From Helochares maculicollis (Eukaryota > Arthropoda > Insecta > Coleoptera > Hydrophilidae): DNA of 37,357 nucleotides. Made by a program: the position numbers and the translations under genes. Positions 21,992 through 31,868 of this stretch are shown in pieces. Each line of letters opens with the position of its first letter. Within the stretch, counting starts at the first letter, position 1. The DNA lies in contig JAWQRO010000516.1 in the NCBI GenBank assembly GCA_033557835.1, positions 1 through 37,357 on the forward strand. The letters run 5' to 3'. The notes under the pieces are model-generated. The model worked only from the letters and a program-made list of their open reading frames with translations, did not search any database and was not told the origin of the DNA.

Positions 21992-23548
21992 TTACGCCAT
22001 GAGCTTCTTGAGGAAGGCTGAAATTTGTAAAAAATTGGTTGGCTAAATTTCCTAAGGTTAGATTTCTTAAAGTTTTGTTATAGTTTTGAGGTAAAAACAC
22101 CTGACGAGGTTCAAAACGATAAAAGAATGCTTAATGAAACTTACGATCGTATGGGATGAAACCATCTTCATCTTCAGCGTCCATGCAGTCTTTAAGAACT
22201 TGGTCGACTTCGGCGTCTTCTAATCTTTCACCAAGGGAGAGGAGGGTGTGTGAAAGTTCAGCAGCCATCATGGTTCCATTTTCTTCTTTGTCGTAGAGTT
22301 TCAAGCACTCAAGGAAGTCTTCATAGGTGCCTGTGTCCTTGTCTTTCTTGACTTGGCTGAAGATTGGGAGAAATTCTTCTACTTTGAGTTTCTTTTCATC
22401 TGGAAACAAATTTAGCTAGGATTTGATCAAAAAGCGTTGGGGTTGCGGGACTTACTCTTCTTCTTGGTTCCGCCTAATTTCTCAACCATGGCCAGGGTTG
22501 GGTTAAGATTAAGTGCACGAAGCATATCTCCAAGGTTGACGGCATCGCAGGTACCGTTTCCTTCGAAGTCGTAAATGGAAAAGACGAAGTTCGCCCCTGG
22601 AACGTAACGAAGTTTTTGTTTAACAATAGTTCCGAAATTGGTTAATTAATCAAGATTTAGTTTAGCGCTTTCCTGGAAACGTACGCTGTTATTTTTAAAA
22701 TCCGCTTTATATATAGAACAGCTGTGCTGGCAATCGCTCCCATATAAGCCCGGGGGATATTTTTAGAAACAGACGTACTAGTTAACTCATTCACTGAACT
22801 ATTATGTTACTTAAGATTTTGTATGACAACTAAGGCCTTGGAAAGCCAAAAATAAAGCTCCACGCTTACAAACTATTTCAATTATTCTTCATTTTAGTGA
22901 AATTTATCCACTGACAATTATTCATTGCACACTTAAATCACACAACAACAACATGTATATTTATAATTGTTACATTACAATAAATAATTGAATTATATAC
23001 TTACTTTCGACGTCCCTGGCACTGAGATCAGCCTAAAACACGAAAATTAACAATTAGCGTGTAAATTGAAGGAAGCTGAATTGTTTTAAAAATCGCTACT
23101 GAAGAAAGTTATAAAAGATGAAGAAAATCACTCAGAAAACACTAAACTAAACAAAATGGTTAAGCTATTGAGGAAACGTTACAAACTACTTCACACTAAA
23201 ACTGGAAGGAGAAAATGCAATTGTATAATTTTCTCACAGCAAACCCCAAACTGCAAACATTACTTGCTTATAAAATATATACCATTTCAACGATTTGAAA
23301 GAAAATTTGAAACTCTTCTGCTTCAATCAAAAGATATTTTTGAATGATTAAAATTTCTAATTAGAATGAAATTTAAGTACATAAAGGGACTTTCGAATTT
23401 TGTTTCGCCAATATCTAAAGGCCCTGGCGTAGGCGGGCTCTTTAAGCTTGGTCTTGAACATGCTTTTGTTGGTCGGTAAGCCAAAAGGGAGTAGGAAAGA
23501 CACACGCACCACGACTGACGTCAAAAATAAATTCGAATGACTTACCAT
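21992..23548 (-). CDS. Mlc1: Alkali (essential) myosin light chain, canonical copy
   Basis: The essential light chain of muscle myosin; it wraps the IQ helix of the heavy-chain neck. Exons on the minus strand are 23546-23548 (ATG), 23005-23032, 22456-22596, 22145-22399 and 21992-22017: 453 nt, 150 aa. All joins use gtaagt-type donors and ag acceptors and keep frame. The protein starts MADLSARDVER, then FVFSIYDFEGNG (first EF-hand region, about 14-25), LNPTLAMVEKLGGTKKK, EEFLPIFSQVKKDKD, KLYDKEENGT (91-100) and ends DGFIPYDPFLKKLMA. The last coding exon continues 42 nt past its TAA to another donor (gtaagt at 21949), so a 3' UTR exon must follow; good acceptors are at 21847-21848 and 21559-21560. 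Exon-5 skipping would give a different tail (see findings). A TATA box and MEF2 sites support muscle expression. It is the neighbour and likely parent of the 11296-16531 paralogue. Confidence 0.93.
22707..22748. promoter_or_regulatory. Candidate muscle enhancer in Mlc1 intron 2 (MEF2 + E-box + CArG-like)
   Basis: ttatatatag (22707-22716) matches the MEF2 consensus YTAWWWWTAR on both strands. The E-box cagctg follows at 22719-22724, and a CArG-like cccatataag at 22739-22748. A near-MEF2 atatttttag lies about 20 bp further on. Such a tight group in an early intron of a muscle gene is typical of insect muscle enhancers. The motifs are seen directly; the function is inferred. Confidence 0.5.
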
Positions 23549-23620
23549 TTCGATGATCGCTTGTGACTTGCCTCCTAGTGAACTATCTAGAAGTGGGGCT
23601 CGGAGTATAGCGGGTTACAG

Positions 23621-23628
23621 ATTTTATA
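23621..23628 (-). promoter_or_regulatory. TATA box of Mlc1
   Basis: The minus strand reads CATATAAAAT about 75 nt upstream of the ATG at 23548, implying transcription start near 23590 and a short 5' UTR. Confidence 0.6.
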
Positions 23629-23750
23629 TGAGTAGATGTCGCTGCTGCAGCCAGAACTATCCTCTACAGTTTTCCTGGGGGCTAAACTCTAGTTTGGCAA
23701 ACCAAGTCCAGGATCGTATTTGGGAAATTCACTCGTCTGTAGCTAGACCC

Positions 23751-23760
23751 CTAATTATAA
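23751..23760 (+). promoter_or_regulatory. MEF2 consensus site upstream of Mlc1
   Basis: ctaattataa is a perfect YTAWWWWTAR match, about 125 bp upstream of the Mlc1 TATA box. An E-box (cacctg, 23937-23942) lies further upstream. Both fit a muscle promoter. Confidence 0.45.
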
Positions 23761-25979
23761 CGACACTTTCTGACTTTATCCCAACAAAAAAATTAAACTC
23801 AATTCTGCGGTTTATATTCTGTCACGTTTCCTTTACTTTCACGAGCATTCGAGTTATTTTTATCGGATATTCCTGAAATACATTTCGATTGTCTGGTCTT
23901 CTGATTAGGTGGGTGAAGGCCGTTCTCCTCACTCCACACCTGAACTGCGTTCCTGAGTTGTTTAAGCTATGGGAAATTGACTTTCTTTAAGAAACTGGAC
24001 CAAAAATGGCTTCTTAAAATATATTTACCACATTCTATTAGAGTGGGAGTTCTATTCACAGCTAAAAGATTTTCCTCAGTTTCCAGGATGTCGGTGAAGT
24101 TGATTGTTGTGAGGCTAGGAACTCGTGTGTGCTGACGTTTCAAGATAATTGAAATAAATTGCGCTAGAGTGCTCGGAACTTTAATTGTGATTTTAAGTAT
24201 TCGATGAACTTGTGAAAGCAACATTTTTTATTTTTAAAATATTTATTAAATTATATTTAGTTTGTATCAAGTGCTGTTAAATTGGTCAAATTTACTTGTA
24301 GAATGTAATAATTACGATTCGATGGATTAAACTGGTTGGGGACTTTATTTCTTTATACACATCTGTATTGGGGCTTAAGTGTTTTATTTTCCTGCTTAGT
24401 CGATATGAATTGGAATTCGACGTCATTGTAACATATATAAATTCATACATAAATAATAGAAAGTACCATGACTGCCAGACTAAGTGACTGACTTATCAAT
24501 ATATGTGGAAAGAACTCTTGAAGTTCAGATTCTAAGGACTTGATTTGAATCTTGAGAATAAAATTCGCCCGATTTTCAAACATTTCATTGAGGAAGCGTT
24601 AGATGGGGATAAAATGTTGATTCTTTTACAGATATATAAAGCCTGCTTCTTTATTAAGTTCCGAAAATTAAATGAGAGGTAAATGTAAGAAATTTGAAGC
24701 GATAAGCTTTTGTTCGAATTATCTGTCATTGTTAATAACCTAGATACTAATTATTGCTAAGTGGAATTCCCTTGGCCGTAGGTCGAACAAAGCTGAATTT
24801 TATTTCTTGCAACAAAAGCAGCTGAAATCATAAAAGATAAAATAAAAAACTCCCTTTGGAGAGGTACAAAAAAAAGTTAACGGTACAATAAATTTAAAAT
24901 GCAGAGGAAAGATAAACATCATACATTTGCGCGTTTTTTAAATCAGACGTTCATTTCAATATATTAAATTTGTTTTAATGCTTACAATTACGTTAGTTTT
25001 GTAACCTACCTTATCCCAAGAATGGAGTTTTAATTAACATGTGAATCACCAGTAGCAACTATTTTCCAATTGATAAACGTCGAAATTGAATAAATTCGAA
25101 TAAAAAATAAACTGTTAAATTTAAATAAAAGTTTAAGTCTGCACATTCTCAATTCTTCAATTACTAGTTTGCGTGAAACTTTGGGAAAGAAATTCAATTA
25201 TTTCCATTTGTATTGGAAATACAGCTAAGTGAAGTTAAGCTTGTTTGTACCTATAAAAATGTATATTTTATAATTGATTGTGAGAATACTCATATTGCAA
25301 GAAAGAAAAAGTGTTTTGCTTATTTTCGCTTTTGCTAGTTGTTTAAAATTACTTATAAAACAAATATTACAATTTCCGGCGTAAGTGCAAGTAGTTTGTA
25401 ACGTTTTAAATTTTTGTTTACATTGCTTTTAATAGATTTAAAGATGTTAGTAAAAATTTATTGGAAACCGATTTTTAGCAATTAATTTTATCAAAGCATT
25501 AAAAAAACTCTGACGTTCATATATGTCTCAAAAGTTAGTACAGATCTACAATTTGTTGATAATATACGTATTTTATCTCTCCAAATCTACGCGCTAGAAA
25601 TTCACATGCATATGCGCCAAATGAATAAAATGGACGTAACAGTCCTCAAAACGAGAAAATCTGCCAATGCGAGTTATTTTTATGATCGCAGTACTTTACC
25701 TTTATTATATTTCGTATAGTAATACGGTAATGTATAAAAAATAATCATTAATAGGTAGAAAAACGTATTTTTATTGTGATATGTCTACGAAATCTGAAAT
25801 TATGGGGTATTTATATTATTTGCCTCAATATGCAAAAGTAGTAATAAATTCAACAATCAGTCGAAGTGCGGCTAAAACACCACTAAAATATAAAAGATGT
25901 AATTTTAAAATAGCATAATATAAACTTTATAAATTATATAAAATATTACAATATTTAATGCAGAAAAAAGTCACAAGGT
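23761..25979. other. Intergenic region between Mlc1 and the orphan gene
   Basis: About 2.2 kb. The first 200 bp are the distal Mlc1 promoter. At about 24684-24752 a stretch (aagcgataagcttttgttcg, then aataacctagatactaatta) resembles the left part of the element at 19338-20218 (about 19385-19457), so it is probably a fragment of the same family. A minus-strand ORF at 23967-24224 has no recognisable family. Otherwise I see nothing. Confidence 0.5.
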
Positions 25980-25985
25980 TTTATT
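25980..25985 (-). terminator. Polyadenylation signal of the orphan gene
   Basis: Minus-strand AATAAA only 4 nt after the TAA stop at 25990-25992, which would give an unusually short 3' UTR. Confidence 0.5.
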
Positions 25986-25989
25986 GCCA

Positions 25990-27286
25990 TTACTGTGAAG
26001 TTGTACTGCACTCTTCTTTGTTCTTTTGGCGCTTCCTAAGAAAGCCAAGAAGGCGACTGCCAATATTCCACTTTTTCTTCTTTCCTTCTTTCTTAGCACA
26101 CTTGTCAGCTTGTTTTGCCTTGAGAATTTCCGCTTCCCCCAATTCCGTTTTAGATTGGTCCACAATTTGTACAACATCGTCGCCTTTTCCTCCATTGTTT
26201 CCTGTGTCTGGTTCGCTACACAATTGCCTCTCTTCATCTTGGAAGGCGTCTTTGCTTAAGTCAACTATTTCCATGATGTCTTCATTAGGAAGGGTATACA
26301 GCTGGATTTCTTCTTCTTCGTCGTTATCGTCATAGTAATTTTGAGTATTAGCAGGTTCTTCCTCGTCTGATGGTAAAGGGATGTCTTCGGGTAGTATTTT
26401 GATATTTTCGAACTTTTTGCACACTTTTAATTTATTATCGCAAGAGAAAGGAACTTCTCCTGGTAGGACACATTCTAGATCGATGACCGTAATTACAGCT
26501 TCATTTGCTTGCTCCCATTCTTCTAAATCTTTCTTTGTTGTTTCATCCATGAGTAATTCTGACAAGACTTTCTTTTTGTTCATCACTAAATCTGTAACCC
26601 GTGATTTTTTTTCGACAATCCTTGTTTGTTCTGGGTCAACTAAAATATCTTCAGATCGATTTTCTAAGTACTGCATTTCTTCTTCCATCGTTGGTTGCAG
26701 TGGTTGGTCACCTACGCCATCTTTTCTCGGAGCCACTGAATAATTAACTATTGGATAAGGAGGCGACATCATCTCCGTCAACAGCCTTTTCATTTCTATG
26801 TCCAATTGAAGCGGTTCTTCTGTGTTGTTAACAGGATTTGGGCTATTGACTGATATGGTGTTTAATCCTTCGATTATTTGTTTAATGTTAGGAGAAAGAC
26901 TCGTTTCGTCCAGGTTTGGTGATTTGAAATCAAAATTTTCAATTTTTTGGCGCATGTTCAGGTCATCTTTCATATTTATAGTACAAGTTTTTTCCCAGTC
27001 CAAATCTAGAAGGTAATTTGTCAATTTTGACAATTTCAAGAAATTGAATTGGTACTTACCGGATTTGCCAATCGCTATATCTAAAGCGTTATCGATGATA
27101 TCACTGACGACTTCAGAAGCTATGATTGTTGCCAAAGAGGGTTGATATGGCCGCATGTCTTCCGTTGCTTCTAATTTTACTTCTCCTATTCCGTTCCCTG
27201 GAAGAAAACATCATTTAAATTAATTAATTTTCGATGGTTTGAGTGTAGGTCCTACCATATTTCGTAGCTACATCGACACTAGACAT
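25990..27286 (-). CDS. Unrecognised acidic protein with AKAP-like helix and basic C-terminus
   Basis: I do not recognise the family. Exons on the minus strand are 27256-27286 (MSSVDVATKYG), 27060-27197 and 25990-27005: 1185 nt, 394 aa. The 54-nt gap at 27006-27059 has a strong donor (CCG|GTAAGTACC) and acceptor (ccttctag); if it is retained the frame stays open and the protein is 412 aa. Residues 33-53 (around ASEVVSDIIDNA) form an amphipathic helix matching the A-kinase anchoring (RII-binding) spacing of hydrophobic residues. The middle is disordered and acidic (SDEEEPAN, DDNDEEEEIQ), and the last 40 residues are strongly basic (KKEGKKKKW, FLRKRQKNK). There is no signal peptide or membrane segment. 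An AATAAA lies 4 nt after the TAA, so the 3' UTR is very short. The coding sequence is long, and a real gene is likely. A PKA-anchoring role is only an inference from the helix. Confidence 0.78.
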
Positions 27287-28409
27287 AATTGTTTCTTGCA
27301 GAATAGAAGTTGTTAAATATCATAAATTGACAAAAATGTAGAACCCTTTTGTTTTTACATGATTCGAAATTACTTGATGTGCAAAGAGCAACAAAAGTCA
27401 GTAACCCAGGTGAAAATTAATACATGACTACCCAAATTAGATTTTAATGTTTTAGTTATGTAACTATTGTATATTGGTCGTAACTTACAGTGTTAACGAA
27501 AACTAATATATGTTCACATTGAAAGTTTTTTGAATCACTATTTTTTTTTGCTGCACTCTTCCAAATAAAATATGGCCGTTCTCAATAAATGAATCAGTAA
27601 ATGAATTTGCCATCAGTGACATTGCTATATGCTCTATAATACTAAAGGTATGGGCAGCATTCAGTAAATTATAAAAATGGCCAATAAGTTCAATTTTAAA
27701 AAGTATTGGCACAAAACACAAAATTGGTTTTTCCTATTTATAATGTATCTTTCTAATTATTCGCCTCAAAAAGTAATACAATGTTAAACATTAGAAACTC
27801 GTATAAATTTGACAGATGGTGCTGGTTTTTTTTAATTTCAAAATATTCCTTTAAGGAGCAGAACTTCGCTGCTAATCAATAGAACCTCAACAGCAAGCAT
27901 CAACTGAAACTGTAGGTATACTAAAAAATTTAAATTAACTATTTATATAAATGGGTACTCGCAAAGTTTTGCAATACGGCTTTATTTAATCATTTTCTGT
28001 AACTAATTGTTAAACCAAACCTGTCAAGTTCTACGAGGGAGTACGTTTTGTCTCAAGTTTTCAGAGGATACCTTATATTAAAATACTGTATGCCTTTCAA
28101 TTTAATTTATTCACGCTAGAAAAGTGTTAAGTTGAGGAGAGTTTAGTCAGTCTAGACTGCAAGAAGAGTGCTCAATAACGTTCATTCCTGAATTGTTCAA
28201 AAATTTGGTGGTTGATTTTGTGAGGTGAGCTGGACCGTTGTATTGATGGAGGAATCATGTGCCCATTCTAGAATTTGATAGATCTTCAACGATTCGATGA
28301 TTTTAGGCAGGTATTGTTTAATGTGCCATTTATCTGTGCTTGTATTCTGTGAATTCAAATCAACATGGTTCATAATTTTACTTGGTTTGAAAACTATTTT
28401 AATCTTATT
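27287..28409. other. Intergenic region upstream of the orphan gene
   Basis: Contains the promoter of the orphan gene just above 27286, where I see no TATA box. The rest is AT-rich with no supported gene or repeat. The ORF at 27503-27721 on the minus strand has no recognisable features. Confidence 0.45.
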
Positions 28410-28439
28410 TTTTATTTTCTTCCTTAGTAATTTGGATTT

Positions 28440-28905
28440 CTATATATAGTCTTGCAAAAATTACGTTAAACAAGAAGAAGGATTGTGGTAAAAAAAACGT
28501 CTACCTTAATGGTAAGAATTTGATTTATGCAGACGTAATAAAATATTTGGGTATAGTACTATGTGATGGAGAACCCATATAAAGAATGTGAAGTCAACAT
28601 TGTTCTGTGGATATGTGAACAGCGGGAAAATTGAGGAATGAATTCTTGTAAATTTCTTTGATTATATCTTACTCTTATAATTCTGGTTGTATTATATTTG
28701 ATGTTCGACACGGGACAAAAAAGAGATGGGCTCAGACGGTTCTCGCATACTTATAAAAGCTTGCATGCTCATGCATCACAGCTCTTCTCAAGGCTATACA
28801 TAAGGAAGCAATGGCAGTTCTTTTGATTTTATTTCCATCGAATATGATGCTGCACAGAGAAGCAATAAAAGGAGCAATATGACTAACCAACAGAAGGCAT
28901 ACAAG
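28440..28905 (+). mobile_element. Degenerate non-LTR retrotransposon (reverse transcriptase C-terminal relic)
   Basis: Broken plus-strand reading frames resemble the end of a jockey/R1-type ORF2. VYLNGKNLIYADVIKYLGIV (28499-28558) fits the RT block with VKYLGV, and about 28785-28880 reads ALLKAIHKEAMAVLLI followed by HREAIKGAI, like the 'ALEVLLGLPPLHL...EA..AAYRL' stretch found after the RT domain. Stops and frameshifts interrupt it. The assignment rests on these two blocks only. Confidence 0.5.
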
Positions 28906-29127
28906 AACTTAGTCTATAGTAAATTAATGGTAAAAGTAGTATATTCCTAAAAAATGTGATGAAACCTATCCCAGGTACTATTTTAATAGTATATTTAAGA
29001 TACACCGTTCGATGAGGTAACATGGGATCTAGTTTTCAAATAGCACAAAATCTTAAAATAGTTTTGTAACCGGAATTTACTCTTAACGCCTAAGAGTAAG
29101 CATATTTTGTAATAGAATGGTGCTGCA

Positions 29128-30252
29128 GGTAAAAGCGTTTTTTTATTAAAAAAATAACGATTTATTTGAAATGAAAATAAAAAATTACATTATTGAAAAT
29201 ACTGCCCATTGCTTGTCACTACTTTTTCCCATTTTTCAGGCAACTGTCGAATACCCCATCGAAAAAACTCTTCGTCCTTGGAGAAAATCCATGAAGCGAT
29301 CCAATTTTGGCCATTCTCATAAGATGTTAATTTTTCCCCTGATAAACCATGAGTCATTGATCGAAACAGGTGGTAATCCGAAGGAGCAATATCTAGAGAA
29401 TAAGGCGGGTGGGTTAAGACTTCCCATTTCAATGTTTCCAGCTATGTTTTCAATGGTTTCGCCACTTGAGGTCGAGCATTGTCGTGCAGTAAAATATCTT
29501 TATCGTGCCTTTTGCTCCATTTCGGACGTTTTTTCTTCAATGCACGACTCAAACGCATCAATCAACCGGTAGCGATCCCCAGTGATGGTTTAATTGGGTT
29601 TTAACAATTCATAATAAACCACACCTTGTTGATCCCACCAAATACAAAGGAGGAGCTTACATCCATGAATTTTGCGTTTTGCCACTGATGATGATGGTTG
29701 TCCGGGCTTAACCCATTATCTGCGTTTTGGACTGTCGTAATATATTCATTTTTCATCGTCAGTAACAATACGACATAGAAAACATTTTCTTTTGTACCGT
29801 GCAAGCAGTAGTTCACAGGTCATAAAATGTCTTTCAATGTCTCTCGGTTTTAATTCATATGGGATCCAATTTCCTTCCTTTTGGATCATTCCCAAAGCTT
29901 TAAGGCGTTTTCCTACCGTGGATAAATCAACCTCGAAAGATGTAGACAACTCTTGAAGTGTTTGACATGAATTTTCTTCGATTAAATCCTTCAATTCTTT
30001 ATCTTCAATTTTTTTTTGCTGTCCAGGTCGTTCCTTGTCGTCTAAATCAAAATCATTATTCTTAAAAAGCGCGAACCATTTCCGACACGTTTGATCAGCT
30101 AAAGCATGTTCACCGGAAACTTTTAGCACTTTTGTGTAATAAAACTCCCCTCAAAAACACTTTATTTGGTATAAATTTTGACATAATTAAGTAGCTGCCA
30201 TTTGTTGTTATTAACAATTAAAAATAAGATGCGTCGTAAAAAAAGTACCTAA
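29128..30252 (-). mobile_element. Degenerate mariner transposon, Mos1/mauritiana-like
   Basis: The transposase reads on the minus strand from about 30135 to 29190. The N-terminal part has GEHALADQTCRKWFALFKNN and DLDDKERPGQ; GMIQKEGNWIPYELKPRDIE and RIVTDDEK follow (first catalytic Asp region, usually IVTGDEKW). The Trp codon is TGA, a premature stop, and two further stops (TAA) come before a frameshift. The HDNARP block survives out of frame near 29480, and the end is intact in frame: WEVLTHPPYSLDIAPSDYHL to LPEKWEKVVTSNGQYF. The first part of the HTH is missing or decayed. Possible terminal repeats: aggtaaaagcgttttttta near 29128 and its diverged inverse TTAGGTACTTTTTTTACG near 30252. It is inactive and of a different lineage from the mariner in PSMA6. 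Confidence 0.88.
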
Positions 30253-31774
30253 CAACATCTGTTTAACGATCAATTTGTTTCTGAAGGTAAAATAGAACAC
30301 TGTATTCCCTCAATCCAAAACCGTTTGTTATTGTTTTACTTTCATAAATTGCGTTTTGTTAGGGCTTTCCCAATAGATGCATGATTATCACTTAAGGATT
30401 ATGTTTTTTTTTTAATTTGTTTCTAGTATTATTTGCTCTGTTTCATGTATTGTAATGATTGTTTTCATAATCTTACTATCAAGAACTAATATTTTTCAGC
30501 ATTATTTTCTAGACTCGATGATGTAAGAAGTCATAATTTTGGATTTGGAAGATAAATAAATGTAAAAAAAATCATATGGCACTTGACCAAGAGAAATATG
30601 TTTCTATTACAAATTGTTTCTTTAAATTCATTAGAAGTTTTCTAAATTTCAGCACAATGTGTCCCAAGCCTTCGTAATATTATTACATAGTTCAGGAAAA
30701 CTTTAAACATTGAATATATAAATTTGATGAATAGTTTTAGCGTTGTTTGGACATATTTTGTATTTCCTCATATAGTATAAAATACTATTAGAGTTTTCTT
30801 CTATAAATATATTTGCAATAAATAGAGATCACCACTATTCGTAAATCAGCTAAACTTCACAAGAAAACTATTTAATAACGACTACAAGTACAAGAAATAA
30901 TTGTTATTTGACAATTCCTTATGGAATGCAATAGTTGACCTGTATGTTTGCATTTTTCGTTGAGCTAATAGCTTGCCCAACAAGCCTTCTAGCAAACAAT
31001 AAATCTTGTTTGCGTTTACAGTAATTAAAAAAAAATATATTTTTGATATTCTTAGCAAATCATTGTACCATATACAAACCCGAACTAATTGAGTTGTCCG
31101 AAATGTTCGTACCGATGCTTGGCAAGGTCAATTGAAACTAAATATGCGTATATGTTAAAAGTATATTGTTAAAAGAAGCATTTTAAGCATATTTTGCAAA
31201 AATTGGTCACAATGCCTTAGTGTTAGTCAATTTTACAGGTCTTTGAAATTGGAAGATAACAAAAATGTTTTGTGAGCGGCCAACAATGCGCTGGTTATGA
31301 CTAAGATGCAGCAGCAGACAGATCTGTACGTAACTGATTTTCTATGTGTTGGAAGGATATCGTGTTTGATCAGGACAATGCGTGGACTCATGTGATTTGA
31401 TAACTTGACAAAAGTTCTTGAATCATGCATTCATCAAATCTTAGAGCTTGTGAGCTCAACCAATTTTCAAAAACCTGAATATTCAGAAGCAAGAAATTTT
31501 CAAGCTAATTGGAAAAAGGAAGCAGATCAGAATGACACATATGCTATATAATTTATTAAGTATATGATAGAATTTATATTTTCGGCATTGAAATTTTCTT
31601 TCAAAATCGGCACGATTATTTCGTACAAAATATCCCTCGTTTTTCATGAAGTCTACTAATTTAGTATTTATTTTTTGCTGCTCTAATTTCTATTTGCATA
31701 ATAAATGTCATTCAATACTTGCTCATTTGTTGTAGTAAATTTTGGACATTAATTTTTAGTTGGGAACATGGCTA
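30253..31774. other. Intergenic region between mariner 2 and the takeout-like pair
   Basis: About 1.5 kb of AT-rich sequence. I see no gene, RNA gene or clear repeat. The minus-strand ORF at 31233-31430 is short and unremarkable. Confidence 0.5.
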
Positions 31775-31780
31775 TTTATT
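31775..31780 (-). terminator. Polyadenylation signal of takeout-like gene 1
   Basis: Minus-strand AATAAA about 90 nt downstream of the stop codon at 31869-31871. Confidence 0.5.
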
Positions 31781-31868
31781 CATAAAAATTATTACATATA
31801 AAATATAAAATGTAAAAAAATGTTTAAAAAAGCATAACATACATAAATATTGAATTATTTATCAGCAC

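Noticed and set aside
23967..24224. 85-codon minus-strand ORF upstream of Mlc1
   Set aside because: No recognisable domain. The gacgttt motif nearby recalls repeat-derived sequence, but not enough to assign it.
25958..26743. Plus-strand and other minus-frame ORFs over the orphan gene
   Set aside because: Shadows of the long coding exon on the minus strand.
29171..29572. 133-codon plus-strand ORF
   Set aside because: It is antisense to the end of the mariner transposase, whose minus-strand motifs (DIAPSDYHL) are clear.
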